Assembly (NCBI GenBank): GCA_903908065.1
Contig: CAIVQO010000048.1
Span: 19,811 to 83,810 of the forward strand
Reading direction: 5' to 3'
From: an uncultured beta proteobacterium
Lineage (GTDB): Bacteria > Pseudomonadota > Gammaproteobacteria > Burkholderiales > Rhodocyclaceae
DNA length: 64,000 nucleotides
Shown: positions 8,470-20,224 of the stretch, piece after piece
Layout: every line of letters begins with the position of its first letter
Numbering within the stretch: the stretch's first letter is position 1
Notes under the pieces: generated by a model
Database searches by the model: none
Told to the model about the DNA's origin: nothing
What the model saw: the letters and a program-made list of their open reading frames with translations, nothing else
Made by a program: the position numbers and the translations under genes

Positions 8470-10827
8470 ATGCAGATCGGCTTCGAAACCATCCGCGAAA
8501 TTCTCGAGCATCGTCTGCACCAGGATGATATCGAGCGCCTGCTCGAAGGCCTGGACGAAGCCGGCAAGGCCGAACTCTTCTACCGCATCACCGAGATGCT
8601 GCGCCGGACCACGGCGCTGGCCGACATCGCCAACCGGGTCAACGACAGCCTTTCGCTGGACGTCCTGTTTCCGCGACTGATGGAGGTGGTGACCGAGGCG
8701 CTGAACGCCGACCGCAGCACCCTGTTCCTGCATGACCCGGAGACCGGCGAACTGTTCTCGCGCGTGCTGCAGGGCGACACCATCGGCGAGATCCGCTTCC
8801 CCAGCCGGCTCGGGGTTGCCGGCTCGGTGTTCACCAGCGGCATATCCGAAATCATCGTCGATGCCTACGCCGACGACCGGTTTAATCAGGACGTCGATCG
8901 CCAGACCGGCTACCGCACCCGCAATATCCTTTGCGTGCCGATCCGCAACAAGAAGCGCGAGGTGATCGGCGTCACCCAGGTACTGAACAAACTCTCCGGC
9001 GAGTTCGACAGCGAAGACCAGCGGCTGCTCGAAGGCCTGTCGTTGCAAGCCTCGGCCGCGCTGGAAAACGCGCGCCTGTTCGAAAAAGTAGAACGCCAGC
9101 AGCGCGAGGAAGCGATGCTGCTCGAGGTCAGCATCTCCATCGTCTCCGAGATCCACCTCGAACCCTTGCTCGAAAAGATCATGGCGGCGGCCACAACCTT
9201 GCTCGACGCCGATCGCGGCACGCTGTTCCTTTACGACGCGACGCGCGACGAGTTGTATTCCCGCGTCGCCGGCGGGATTACCGCCGAGGGCATCCGTTTC
9301 CCGGCCAATGCCGGCCTCGCCGGCGAATGTTTCAGCAGCGGCAAGGTGATCAATCTTTCAGACGCCTACGCCGACTCGCGCTTCAACCCGGCGGTCGACC
9401 GCCACACCGGCTACCGTACCCACAGCATGCTCTGCATGCCGATCGTCGCCCGCGGCGAACGCAAGATCGGCGTGATGCAGATCCTCAATCGGCGCGGCGG
9501 CCCCTTCGGTCCGGTCGAGGAACGCCGCCTGCGCGCCTTTTCCGCACAAGCAGCGGTGGCCATCGAGAACGCGCAGTTGTTCGAGGAAGTACGCGCCGAG
9601 CGCAACTACAACGAGGCCATCCTGCACAGCATGAACAATGCCGTGCTGACGCTCGACGCCGCCGGCGTGGTGCGCAAGGTCAATGGCGCCGCCGCGCGCA
9701 TCCTGGAACGCGGCGCCGAAAACATGGTCGGTCGCGAACTCGACGAACTCTTTCCCGGGCGCAATGGCTGGGTGGTGAAGAGCCTGGACAAAGTGCGCAG
9801 CTCGGGCCGCACCGACATCACCATCGACACCGACCTCATCATCGACGGCAGCGCCACGATTTCGGTCAACCTGGTCACGGTCCCGCTCACCAGCATGCGT
9901 GACGAGGCGATCGGCTACATGCTGATGATGGAAGACATCACCCGCGAGAAGCGCCTGCGCAACACCATGTCGCGCTACATGAGCAAGTCGGTGGTGGACA
10001 AGCTGATGGAAAGCGGCGAGGCGGAACTCGGCGGCATCGGCCGCGACGTCAGCGTGCTGTTCTCCGACATCCGCGGCTTCACCTCCATCTCGGAGCGCCT
10101 TGGCGCCAAGGAAACCGTGGCCCTGCTCAACGAGTACTTCACCGACATGGTGGACATCGTGTTCGCCCACAACGGGGTGCTCGACAAGTACATCGGCGAC
10201 ATGATCATGGCGGTTTTCGGCTCGGTACTGCAAAGCGCGGAAGACGCCAGCAATGCCGTGGTGGTGGGCAACAAGATGATGACGGCCCTGCATGTCCTCA
10301 ATCGCCGCCGCGTCGCGCGCAGCGAGGAGCCGATCCGCATCGGCGTCGGCATCAGCACTGGCAACGTGGTGGCCGGCAACATCGGCTCGCTCAAGCGCAT
10401 GGAGTACACGGTGATCGGCGATCGGGTGAACCTGGCCGAGCGTCTGGAAGGCGCCAACAAGTTCTACGGCACCTCGATCCTGATCTGCGACGCGACCTGG
10501 GCCGCCGTCAAGCACCACGCCGCGACGCGCGAGATCGACCTGATCCGCGTGCGCGGCCGCAGCACGCCGGTCGCCATCTACGAAGCCCTCGGCCACCATT
10601 CCGAAGACAGCTTCCCCCATCGCCAGGAAGCCCTCGATGCCTTCGGCGCCGGCCTGCGCCACTATCGCCGCCGCGACTGGTTCGGCGCCGAACGCCACTT
10701 CCGCGAAGCGCTGGCGGCCAACCCCGGCGACGGCCCGACCCGCATCTACCTCGAACGCTGCCAGTTTTACCGAGGCACCCCGCCACCCGACGACTGGGAC
10801 GGCGTCTGGGAAATGAAAAACAAGTAG
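8470..10827 (+). CDS. class III adenylate cyclase with GAF-GAF-PAS sensory input
   Basis: Soluble multidomain cyclase of 785 residues. There are two tandem GAF domains (about 60-205 and 235-375), similar in sequence (DADRGTLFLYD in the second, NADRSTLFLHD in the first). A PAS domain (about 385-490) follows, then a class III catalytic domain (about 520-705) with FSDIRGFTS, KYIGDMIMAVFG and MEYTVIGDRVNLAERL. These supply both metal Asp residues, the purine Lys and the Thr of class IIIb adenylate cyclases. The C-terminal TPR-like tail ending in IYLERC is like the linker of the cyclase at 3621. GAF domains suggest cyclic-nucleotide or small-ligand control. It has its own promoter-like sequence. 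Confidence 0.92.
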   Translation: MQIGFETIREILEHRLHQDDIERLLEGLDEAGKAELFYRITEMLRRTTALADIANRVNDSLSLDVLFPRLMEVVTEALNADRSTLFLHDPETGELFSRVLQGDTIGEIRFPSRLGVAGSVFTSGISEIIVDAYADDRFNQDVDRQTGYRTRNILCVPIRNKKREVIGVTQVLNKLSGEFDSEDQRLLEGLSLQASAALENARLFEKVERQQREEAMLLEVSISIVSEIHLEPLLEKIMAAATTLLDADRGTLFLYDATRDELYSRVAGGITAEGIRFPANAGLAGECFSSGKVINLSDAYADSRFNPAVDRHTGYRTHSMLCMPIVARGERKIGVMQILNRRGGPFGPVEERRLRAFSAQAAVAIENAQLFEEVRAERNYNEAILHSMNNAVLTLDAAGVVRKVNGAAARILERGAENMVGRELDELFPGRNGWVVKSLDKVRSSGRTDITIDTDLIIDGSATISVNLVTVPLTSMRDEAIGYMLMMEDITREKRLRNTMSRYMSKSVVDKLMESGEAELGGIGRDVSVLFSDIRGFTSISERLGAKETVALLNEYFTDMVDIVFAHNGVLDKYIGDMIMAVFGSVLQSAEDASNAVVVGNKMMTALHVLNRRRVARSEEPIRIGVGISTGNVVAGNIGSLKRMEYTVIGDRVNLAERLEGANKFYGTSILICDATWAAVKHHAATREIDLIRVRGRSTPVAIYEALGHHSEDSFPHRQEALDAFGAGLRHYRRRDWFGAERHFREALAANPGDGPTRIYLERCQFYRGTPPPDDWDGVWEMKNK

Positions 10828-10849
10828 CCACACCCGACGGAGCGCACAG

Positions 10850-12385
10850 GTGCAACTTTCCACGCTGCTCGCCCACCATGCCCGCTATCGGCCCGAGGCC
10901 ACCGCCGTCGTGTTCGGCGACCGCCGCTTCGGCTACCGCGAATTCAGTGCCCGCGTCGACCGCGTCGCGCACGCGCTGCTGGCACTTGGCATCAGGAAGG
11001 GGGAGCGCGTCGCCACCCTGCTGCCGAATACCCTCGAGCTGCTGGAACTCTACTGGGCCTGTGCCCGCAGTGGCGCGGTGATCGTTCCGCTCTCGCCGCT
11101 GCTGACCGGCACTGGCCTCGCCAGCCTGATCCAGGACGCCGGCGCCGTCTGCCTGGTCACCCAGAAGAACCTGCTACCGGTGGTCGAGGCCGTGATCGGC
11201 GAGCTGCCGTCCCTGACCCCGGAACGCATCTGGCTGATCGACGCCGAACTGCCTCCTTGGGGCAGCTACTCGCGGCAGGTTGCCGCCGCCCCCATGGGGC
11301 CGCCGCCGGATGCCGGCATCGCGCCCGACGACCTCTTCAACATCATGTACACCTCGGGCACCACGGGCCTGCCCAAGGGCATCATGCACAGCCACCGCAT
11401 CCGTGCCAATTACGCCCTGCTGCTGGGGCCAGCCTGGCGCATGACACCCGAATCGGTGGTGCTGCACACCGGCGCCATCGTCTTCAACGGTGCCTTCGTC
11501 ACCCTGATGCCGGCCTTCCACCTCGGCGCCACCTACATCCTGCAGCGCCAGTTCGACGCGCGGTCCATGCTGGCCACCATCGCCCGCGAGCAGGTAACGC
11601 ACGTCATGGTGGTGCCGGCGCAGATCATCGCCCTGCTCGATTCGCCCGATTTCGATCCGGCCAGGCTGCAATCCCTGCAGATGATCCTCTCGCTCGGCGC
11701 GCCGCTGGCCCAGGCGCGCAAGGACCAGCTCAATGCACTGCTGCCGGGCCGCTTCCATGAACTCTACGGCCTCACCGAGGGCTTCCTCACCATCCTCGAC
11801 AGGACCGACGCCGTGCGCAAATCGGGTTCGGTCGGCTGCCCGCCGGTGTTCAGCGACGTGCGCATCGTCGACGACGCCGGCCACGACCTGCCGCCGGACG
11901 CGCCGGGCGAGATCGTCGGGCGCGGCCCCTTCGTCATGCAGGGCTACTGGAACAAGCCGGAACTGACGGCACAGACGGTGCGCGAGGGCTGGATCTTCAG
12001 CGGCGACGTCGGTTACCTCGACGAAGAGGGCTTCCTCTACCTGGTCGACCGCAAGAAGGACATGATCGACTCGGGCGGGGTCAAGGTCTATCCGCGCGAC
12101 ATCGAGGACATCGCCAGTCGCCATCCCGAGGTGGCCGAGGTCGCCGTGTTCGGCGTGCCGCACGAGGCCTGGGGCGAGACCCCGCTCGCCGCCGTGGTGC
12201 TGAAAGTCGGCGCTGGCGCCACGGCGACGGAACTGCGCGACTGGATCAACGAGCGCGTCGCCGCGCGCTACCAGCGCGTGCGCGACGTGCTTATTCTCGA
12301 TGCCTTCCCGCGCAACGCCGCGGGCAAGACGCTCAAGCGCGAACTGCGCGAACCTTACTGGGAGGGGCGAATCACGAAGATATAA
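10850..12385 (+). CDS. AMP-forming acyl-CoA synthetase (class I adenylate-forming ligase)
   Basis: ATP-dependent acid:CoA ligase of 511 residues. It carries the P-loop-like motif YTSGTTGLPKG, the A5 motif ELYGLTEG, the A7 region ending in SGDVGYLDEEG and the C-terminal catalytic Lys in NAAGKTLKREL. Length and motif order fit medium- or long-chain fatty acyl-CoA ligases; the substrate cannot be read from sequence. The start is a GTG at 10850 preceded by GGAG (10839-10842). The gene follows the cyclase by only 22 bases, so cotranscription is likely. The C-terminal Lys is the site commonly acetylated by Pat-type enzymes, one of which is encoded nearby. Confidence 0.88.
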   Translation: MQLSTLLAHHARYRPEATAVVFGDRRFGYREFSARVDRVAHALLALGIRKGERVATLLPNTLELLELYWACARSGAVIVPLSPLLTGTGLASLIQDAGAVCLVTQKNLLPVVEAVIGELPSLTPERIWLIDAELPPWGSYSRQVAAAPMGPPPDAGIAPDDLFNIMYTSGTTGLPKGIMHSHRIRANYALLLGPAWRMTPESVVLHTGAIVFNGAFVTLMPAFHLGATYILQRQFDARSMLATIAREQVTHVMVVPAQIIALLDSPDFDPARLQSLQMILSLGAPLAQARKDQLNALLPGRFHELYGLTEGFLTILDRTDAVRKSGSVGCPPVFSDVRIVDDAGHDLPPDAPGEIVGRGPFVMQGYWNKPELTAQTVREGWIFSGDVGYLDEEGFLYLVDRKKDMIDSGGVKVYPRDIEDIASRHPEVAEVAVFGVPHEAWGETPLAAVVLKVGAGATATELRDWINERVAARYQRVRDVLILDAFPRNAAGKTLKRELREPYWEGRITKI

Positions 12386-12777
12386 CGCCCTGTGATTGAA
12401 ACCGGGGTCTATCTTTCGTCGTTACTGTTTTTTGAAAGATTTACAGTGAGATCTTAACGAATTAAGGCGCATTACAATGAACAACTATGTCTCGCTAATT
12501 CAATACAGACAGCTTGTCCCGGCGGCCCGTGGGAGCCGCCGCCGCGAGGAGTCGTGTCAGGGGCTTTCCGCTGGCGTTGTCCGACGCTGATGCCGGATTT
12601 TTCGGCAGCGGCTAGTTTCGCCAGCGGCCTGGCGCGACCCCACAGCAAGGGCAGCCGCAGGCCGGCGAACCCGGACCGACGGGGCTGGCTGTCAGCCAGG
12701 GCGGGATGAGCCCACGCCGTACCGTCAACGCCGACTGTTGGAAAGCCCTACCCGACGCAATGCCGCGCTTGGCGCGC
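12386..12777. other. 392-base intergenic stretch, AT-rich start, no convincing gene
   Basis: Bases 12415-12510 are clearly richer in A/T than the surroundings and look like promoter or horizontally acquired DNA. They contain an ATG at 12477 opening a 37-codon frame (to 12590) with no clear ribosome site. An inverted repeat GGCGGC...GCCGCC follows near 12524-12543, and GGCTG/CAGCC repeats near 12690. I see no tRNA, rRNA or known riboswitch. It could hold a small RNA or a degraded gene. Confidence 0.4.
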
Positions 12778-13164
12778 TCAGGACTTGCGGTAGGGAACCA
12801 GCACAGCCTCCAGCATCGGGAAGTGCTTTTCATTGAGCGTGGCGAGCGTGCAGCCATGAATCTCAGCGCTCGCGGCAATCAATGCGTCGATAAGCCCCGT
12901 GCCATGGCTCTTGCCGTAGTCGCGGCGCCATAGCCCGCCCAGTTTCGCAATCTCCGGTGATACTGCGAAGACTTCCATCAGGCTAAGGAAGTTGTCCAGG
13001 ACCTGTCGCTCGGTGCCTTCGCGCACCCCGACGTGGAGCTCCGCAATGGTCAGCGCCGACACGCAAAGACGGCGCCGGGTCTTTCTGAGGAAAGCAACGG
13101 CATCGACCTGTCCTCGAAGGTAATCGATCAGGACATCGGTATCGAGTAGCAGCGGGGTCGCCAT
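12778..13164 (-). CDS. vapC: PIN-domain ribonuclease toxin, VapC family
   Basis: Toxin of a type II toxin-antitoxin pair, 128 residues. The PIN fold acidic residues are visible: the first Asp in LLLDTDVLIDYL, Glu in ALTIAELHVG, and the third Asp in GLIDALIAASA, followed by the TLN motif. VapC proteins cleave RNA (tRNA or rRNA sites) when the antitoxin is lost. The gene starts 5 bases after the ribbon-helix-helix antitoxin gene and is probably co-translated with it. The pair sits beside the AT-rich intergenic stretch, which suits a horizontally mobile locus. Confidence 0.9.
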   Translation of the reverse strand: MATPLLLDTDVLIDYLRGQVDAVAFLRKTRRRLCVSALTIAELHVGVREGTERQVLDNFLSLMEVFAVSPEIAKLGGLWRRDYGKSHGTGLIDALIAASAEIHGCTLATLNEKHFPMLEAVLVPYRKS

Positions 13165-13169
13165 CGGCG

Positions 13170-13412
13170 TCAGCGGGGCTCGATACGGTCAGCTTCACGC
13201 CGCACCGCCAAGAAATCCACTCTCTCGTCACCTTCTGCCCAAAGCCCGGCTGCGGCAGCAAACACCTGCCCACGATCCTTTGCCAAAGTCTGCTCGATCA
13301 GCCGATCAATGGCGGCACGGATCAATTCACTCTGGCTGCGTCCCGTGGTGCCGGCCAATACACGCAATGCCGACTGTTCCTGCTCGGTGAGGTAAATCTG
13401 GGTTCTGACCAT
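13170..13412 (-). CDS. vapB: ribbon-helix-helix antitoxin, VapB-like
   Basis: 80-residue antitoxin. The N-terminus MVRTQIYLTEQEQSALRVLA is typical of ribbon-helix-helix repressors (one beta strand, then two helices, with SQSELIRAAIDRLIEQ). The C-terminal half is probably the part that inhibits VapC. I chose ATG 13412, preceded by GAGGATGTCGCT; an upstream ATG at 13454 lacks a ribosome site. The region just upstream (about 13425-13450) has two GTAT repeats around ATCGATGAT and probably contains the autoregulatory operator and promoter. Confidence 0.85.
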   Translation of the reverse strand: MVRTQIYLTEQEQSALRVLAGTTGRSQSELIRAAIDRLIEQTLAKDRGQVFAAAAGLWAEGDERVDFLAVRREADRIEPR

Positions 13413-13463
13413 AGCGACATCCTCGATAATGTATATCGATGATGTATGTTCCACTGAATTCTG

Positions 13464-14690
13464 TCAAGCCGCCTTCAGGCCGACCCGCCGTCCCATCGCC
13501 AGCACCGTGAACACCGCCAGGATCTGCAGCAGAGCCACCCCGGGAAGCACGCCGTCGCGCCCACCTGCGTCGAGCAACAGGCCGAAGGCCAGCGGCCCCA
13601 GCGCAAGGCCCACATCTAGCCCGGAATAGACAAAGCCATACACCCGGCCGAAGGCAGGTGATTCCTTGCCACCAGGCAGTGACTCGGTGGCGACGCGGCG
13701 CACCAGGAGGTCGCGCGAGGGGCCGGCGAGGCCGACACCGACGCCCACCCCCACCATCAAGGGAATCACGCTCCAGGCCGGCAGCAGACCGCTGGCGAGC
13801 ACGGCGGCAAAGATCGCGGCACCCACCAGCGCCGCGCCGACGTTGCGTTCATGACTATGCACCCGCACCGCAAGGAAACCGCCTGCGACCATGCCGGCCG
13901 CTGCGCCAAGCAAATAGCCGGTGAGCGCCGCCACGGCCGTGGCGGCGCTGATGCCGTAGATGCCGCCCAGTACCGGCACCGAGAAATTCTGCAAACCGCT
14001 GAATGCGGCGGTGATGAAGAAGAAGAACAGGAAGGCCAGCCAGATTACCGGCAGGCCGAGAAAGCCGAATACGGCCCCGCTCGCCGTGCCGCCGGCGCCG
14101 ACTTTCGGCCGGTCGTCGTCCAGCAGCGGACGGGCGACCCGGAGCGCAATCACCGTCACCACCGCCACCAGCGCGGCGGCCAGCCCGGCGCCGCGCCAAC
14201 CGGCCCAGGCCAGGGCGGTGCCCGAAATCGCCGCGCCCATGGCCCAGCCCAGATTGCCCGACAGGCCGTGTACCGAAAAGGCATAACCGAGACGCCCGGG
14301 CGAAACCTTCTTGTTCAGCAGCGAGAAATCCGCGGGATGGAATACCGAATTGCCGATGCCCGCGAGGACCACGGTCAGCAGCAGCATTCCGTAATTCGCC
14401 GCGAGGGCCAGCGACAACCCGGAGGCCGCCAGGAAAGCATTGCCCGCCATCAGCACCCGGCGCGCGCCGTAGCGATCGACAACCACGCCGGCCATCGCCT
14501 GGCCGACACCCGAAAGCGTGAAAAACACCGTCATCAGGAATCCGGCTTCGGTATAGCTGAATCCGAAATCTGGCATCAGCAGCGGAAACAGCGGAGGTAA
14601 CAAAAGGTGAAACAGATGCGAAGTGGCATGGGCCACGCCGACCAGCGAAATCACGGCAATGTCGGCGCGTATCGGACGAGTATCAGGCAT
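13464..14690 (-). CDS. MFS transporter
   Basis: Inner-membrane carrier of 408 residues with about 12 hydrophobic helices. The loop between helices 2 and 3 has the MFS signature-like DRYGARRVLM. The arrangement resembles the Fsr/fosmidomycin-resistance and general 12-TM drug or metabolite exporters, with GNSVFHPADFSLL in helix 4/5. The substrate is unknown. The gene ends 51 bases from the vapB start on the same strand. The upstream interval of 132 bases separates it from a divergent secreted-protein gene. Confidence 0.85.
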   Translation of the reverse strand: MPDTRPIRADIAVISLVGVAHATSHLFHLLLPPLFPLLMPDFGFSYTEAGFLMTVFFTLSGVGQAMAGVVVDRYGARRVLMAGNAFLAASGLSLALAANYGMLLLTVVLAGIGNSVFHPADFSLLNKKVSPGRLGYAFSVHGLSGNLGWAMGAAISGTALAWAGWRGAGLAAALVAVVTVIALRVARPLLDDDRPKVGAGGTASGAVFGFLGLPVIWLAFLFFFFITAAFSGLQNFSVPVLGGIYGISAATAVAALTGYLLGAAAGMVAGGFLAVRVHSHERNVGAALVGAAIFAAVLASGLLPAWSVIPLMVGVGVGVGLAGPSRDLLVRRVATESLPGGKESPAFGRVYGFVYSGLDVGLALGPLAFGLLLDAGGRDGVLPGVALLQILAVFTVLAMGRRVGLKAA

Positions 14691-14822
14691 GGATCGATGC
14701 TAACCGATATCGACGGCCGAAATATCCGCTGACACTTGCTCACAACTCGGACCAGGTCGATTTGCAAAGATGGCCGCCATGGACGACGCAGGGGCGCCGC
14801 CCGACAAACCGAGGAGAAGGAC

Positions 14823-15383
14823 ATGAAAGTAAGGACCATGCAATCCAGCCTGATCGCCGCCGGCCTGTTGGCGCTGGTCGCCATTGTTCCCGCCGCGCAG
14901 GCGCAGGACAACCGCTCGGACTGGCGCCAGGACACCCGCGAGATCCGCCAGGATCGCCGCGAACTGCGCAACGACTACCGCGAACTGCAGGCCGATCGCG
15001 CCGACTATGCCCGCGCCCGGGCCAATGGCGATGTGCAGGGCATGCGCCGCGAACGCAACGAGATACGCCAGGACATGGCTGAAATCCGCCGCGACCGCGC
15101 CGAACTGCGCCACGACCTGCGCGAGCGCCGGCAGGACAGTCAGCATGCCAGCTGGAACGACGAGCGCCGTCAGCACTGGAACGAGCAGCGAAACGATCGC
15201 GTCGAGCATCGTCGCGAAGCCTGGCAGGACCACCACCGGAATTCCGGAATCCGCTCCACTGGCTGGAACGGTAGTTCCGGCAGCGCCGCCAACGCAGGAA
15301 CGACGGGGGCCACCGGGAGCAATGGCAACAACGGACGCCACCTCGGCTGGCAGATCGGGCGCGGCAATCCCCACGGCAGCTGA
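14823..15383 (+). CDS. secreted Arg/Asp/Glu-rich heptad-like protein, unknown function
   Basis: 186-residue predicted periplasmic protein. A signal peptide (1-28, hydrophobic core SLIAAGLLALVAIVPAAQAQ) is followed by about 110 residues of highly charged, helical sequence with recurring R-x-x-R-R-E-L / IRQD units. A Gly/Ser/Asn-rich tail ends near NGRHLGWQIG. The start at 14823 is supported by GAGGAGAAGG immediately upstream. It resembles, in design rather than sequence, the Lys/Asp repeat protein at 32885. I do not recognise a characterised family. A structural or cation/polyanion-binding role is possible. Confidence 0.75.
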   Translation: MKVRTMQSSLIAAGLLALVAIVPAAQAQDNRSDWRQDTREIRQDRRELRNDYRELQADRADYARARANGDVQGMRRERNEIRQDMAEIRRDRAELRHDLRERRQDSQHASWNDERRQHWNEQRNDRVEHRREAWQDHHRNSGIRSTGWNGSSGSAANAGTTGATGSNGNNGRHLGWQIGRGNPHGS

Positions 15384-15497
15384 GCGAAGAATGAACACAA
15401 GGTGGTTCGCCGGCGCGGCGTCCCACCTTGAGCTGCCCCTTCAGCAGGCATCGGCAGGGAATCGACACGGGTTTGCGCCGGGTGCTACATTCTGCGC

Positions 15498-16584
15498 ATG
15501 AAGTCCGCCCCCTTCAGTACCCGGCACGCATGGTTGATTCTGCTGCAGTTCCTCAGCCTGCCGCTGCTTGGCCATGCCCTTGGCATCGCCACGGGCCATG
15601 CCGCGCTGGCTAACCTGCTGACGCCGTTCTGGGTCTTCGTCGTCTTTCCCCTGCTCGATACCTGGATCGGCCGCGACACGCGCAACCCGGCGCCGGCGGC
15701 CGAGGCCGACCTGGCCGCGGACCGCTCCTGGCGCCTGCTGCCTCTGGCGGCCCTGCCCGCCCATGCGGCGATGCTGGCCTGGGCGGCGCCGCACTTCGCC
15801 GGCATGCTCGAAACGCAAGCGCTCGCCGCGCTGGAGCTGGCGCTCGCGGTCGGCATCGTCGGCGGCGCCATCGGCATCACCTTCGCCCACGAACTGATCC
15901 ACAAGCCGACGGCGCTCGAGCGCAATGCCGGCGGCGTCTTGCTGGCGCTGGTGGCCTACGGCGGCTTCAAGGTCGAGCACATTTTCGGCCACCACGTCGA
16001 CGTAGCCACGCCGCGCGATACATCAACCGCACGTCTGGGCCAGTCGGCCTATGCCTTCCTGCTGCGCTCGTTTCTCCTCAACCCGCTGCGTGCGTGGCAC
16101 CTCGCCGGCGAGCGCATGAAAGCGCGCGGGCTCCCGCCCTGGCACTGGCGCAACGAGATGTATCTGTGGCACGGCCTGACGCTGCTGTTCGCGGCGGGCA
16201 TGGCAGCCTGGCTGGGAACGGCGGGCCTGGTCTTCTTCGCGCTGCAGGCCTTCGTCGCCATCGCCCTGCTGGAGCTGGTGAATTACATCGAGCACTACGG
16301 CCTCGAGCGCCGCCGCCTGCCCGACGGCCGCTACGAGCGCGTGACGCCCCGCCATTCGTGGAACGACAGCCACAGGCTGTCCAACCTGGCGCTGCTCAAC
16401 CTGCAGCGCCACTCCGACCACCATGCCTACGCCGCGCGCCGCTACCAGTTGCTGCGCCACCACGACGAGGCGCCGCAGCTGCCCGGCGGCTATGCCTCGC
16501 TGGTGCTGCTGGCCTTGGTGCCGCCGCTGTGGCGGCGCTTCATGGATCCGCGCGTAGCGGCCTGGAAGGCCGCCACGGGCGAAC

Positions 16585-16598
<14 letters not shown>
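15498..16598 (+). CDS. alkB: alkane 1-monooxygenase (AlkB-family membrane di-iron enzyme)
   Basis: Integral membrane non-heme di-iron hydroxylase of 366 residues, expected to oxidise medium-chain alkanes at the terminal carbon using rubredoxin. The four His clusters are present in order: HELIHK, EHIFGHH, the AlkB-type [11 protein letters not shown] and LQRHSDHHA. About six hydrophobic segments match the family topology. No rubredoxin or rubredoxin reductase gene is adjacent, so electrons must come from elsewhere. The end overlaps the convergent clpB end by 14 bases. AlkB-like assignment is firm; activity on alkanes as opposed to related substrates such as fatty acids is inference. Confidence 0.9.
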
Positions 16599-19164
<2,566 letters not shown>

Positions 19165-19196
19165 GGCGTCAGCCCCAAAGAATTAGCAATGGGCTG

Positions 19197-19225
19197 AACA
19201 TGGTGATTGTGGCCGGAATTTCAAT
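19197..19225 (-). promoter_or_regulatory. sigma-32 (heat-shock) promoter of clpB
   Basis: On the minus strand ATTGAAA (19225-19219) and CACCATGTT (19205-19197) are separated by 13 bases, close to the consensus CTTGAAA-N11-16-CCCCATNTA. The promoter lies about 35 bases before the clpB start codon, where a heat-shock promoter is expected. Confidence 0.7.
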
Positions 19226-19231
19226 CCGCGG

Positions 19232-20215
19232 CTATTTGCGCCCCTGCTGGCTCTGGTAATACACCACCTTGCGCGCCCGCATCACCTCGCCCAGCGGGCG
19301 ATGCTCGGCCAGCGCAACCCAGGGATCGAAGGCAGCCGCCTCGACCTGCTCGGCAAGGCGGCGCCCCTCGCTCGACGAATGATCCTGGGGAGGAAGCGTC
19401 AGCACCCCGACTGTCACATAAGGCGCAACATCCTCGGGCCAATCCACCGAGGCATCCTCGATCGGCGTTCGCCGTTCGTCGACGAAGAACTGAAGCTGAA
19501 GTTCGAAGCGCAGGGCATCGAGCGCCAGGCGCCGCATGAAATCCCCCGCCCAGTCGCCGGATGCCCCGGGGCGCGGTTCGCTGCTGGCGCGGAGCAGGCG
19601 CACCCGCGCGGCATAGGGTCCGCAGGCGATCGGCGCCGCCGAATGGAAGTTCTCCGTGGCGAAGCCGGTAAAGGGCCGCTTGAAGGTGGCCCCCAGCCGC
19701 TTCATCATACCCATCGCGCCGAATACGCCGTAGCGGCGGAACAGATAGCCCAACAGCGCGCCCGGCCCGGCCACCAGATGCTTTGCGAGGCCGACGAATT
19801 CGTCGGCGCCGGCGAAGGCAAAGGCCGGATGGTTGATCAGCAGGAAGTCCTGCGCATCGGTCGCCCCCGAACCCAGTGCGCCGGGTCCGCTGACGCCGCG
19901 CAACTTGATGGCAAACCCGCGGACATCAGGCTTGTGATCGGCCTGGCGGTCGGGCCCGCCATTGGACACGCGCACCCATGCTTCGAATTCGGCGGGACGG
20001 GCAAACACGCCCTGGGCAGCATGCGCAGGCAGGCCACCGAGCACTTCGAACCGCCCGCGCAAGCCGAGCTGCTGCTTGCGGTGCAGCGCCCGCCCCTTGC
20101 CGTAGCGCTCCGACTTGCGCGCCTGGATCGCAGCAAAATCCCGCGCATAGCCGGCGTGGCGCTCGGCCTCGTCGGCGCCGACGCGTTCTTTCCAATCCGT
20201 GCTGGGATTCGCCAT
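19232..20215 (-). CDS. catalase-family heme protein
   Basis: 327-residue protein of the short catalase-like group. It keeps the heme-pocket N-terminus around GRALHRKQQLGLRGRF (distal His), the WVRVSNGGPDR segment, and DVRGFAIKL, matching the catalase core. It lacks the N-terminal arm and C-terminal domains of full catalases. Related proteins act as peroxidase/catalase or as lipid-hydroperoxide enzymes; the activity here is not certain. No signal peptide is seen. The start at 20215 follows GAGGAGCGTTC, 9 bases after the DUF1304 gene, so they are probably cotranscribed. Confidence 0.8.
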   Translation of the reverse strand: MANPSTDWKERVGADEAERHAGYARDFAAIQARKSERYGKGRALHRKQQLGLRGRFEVLGGLPAHAAQGVFARPAEFEAWVRVSNGGPDRQADHKPDVRGFAIKLRGVSGPGALGSGATDAQDFLLINHPAFAFAGADEFVGLAKHLVAGPGALLGYLFRRYGVFGAMGMMKRLGATFKRPFTGFATENFHSAAPIACGPYAARVRLLRASSEPRPGASGDWAGDFMRRLALDALRFELQLQFFVDERRTPIEDASVDWPEDVAPYVTVGVLTLPPQDHSSSEGRRLAEQVEAAAFDPWVALAEHRPLGEVMRARKVVYYQSQQGRK

Positions 20216-20224
20216 GAACGCTCC

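Noticed and set aside
12477..12590. A 37-codon open frame in the intergenic stretch
   Set aside because: No clear ribosome site, unusual composition and no recognisable motif; kept only as a remark.
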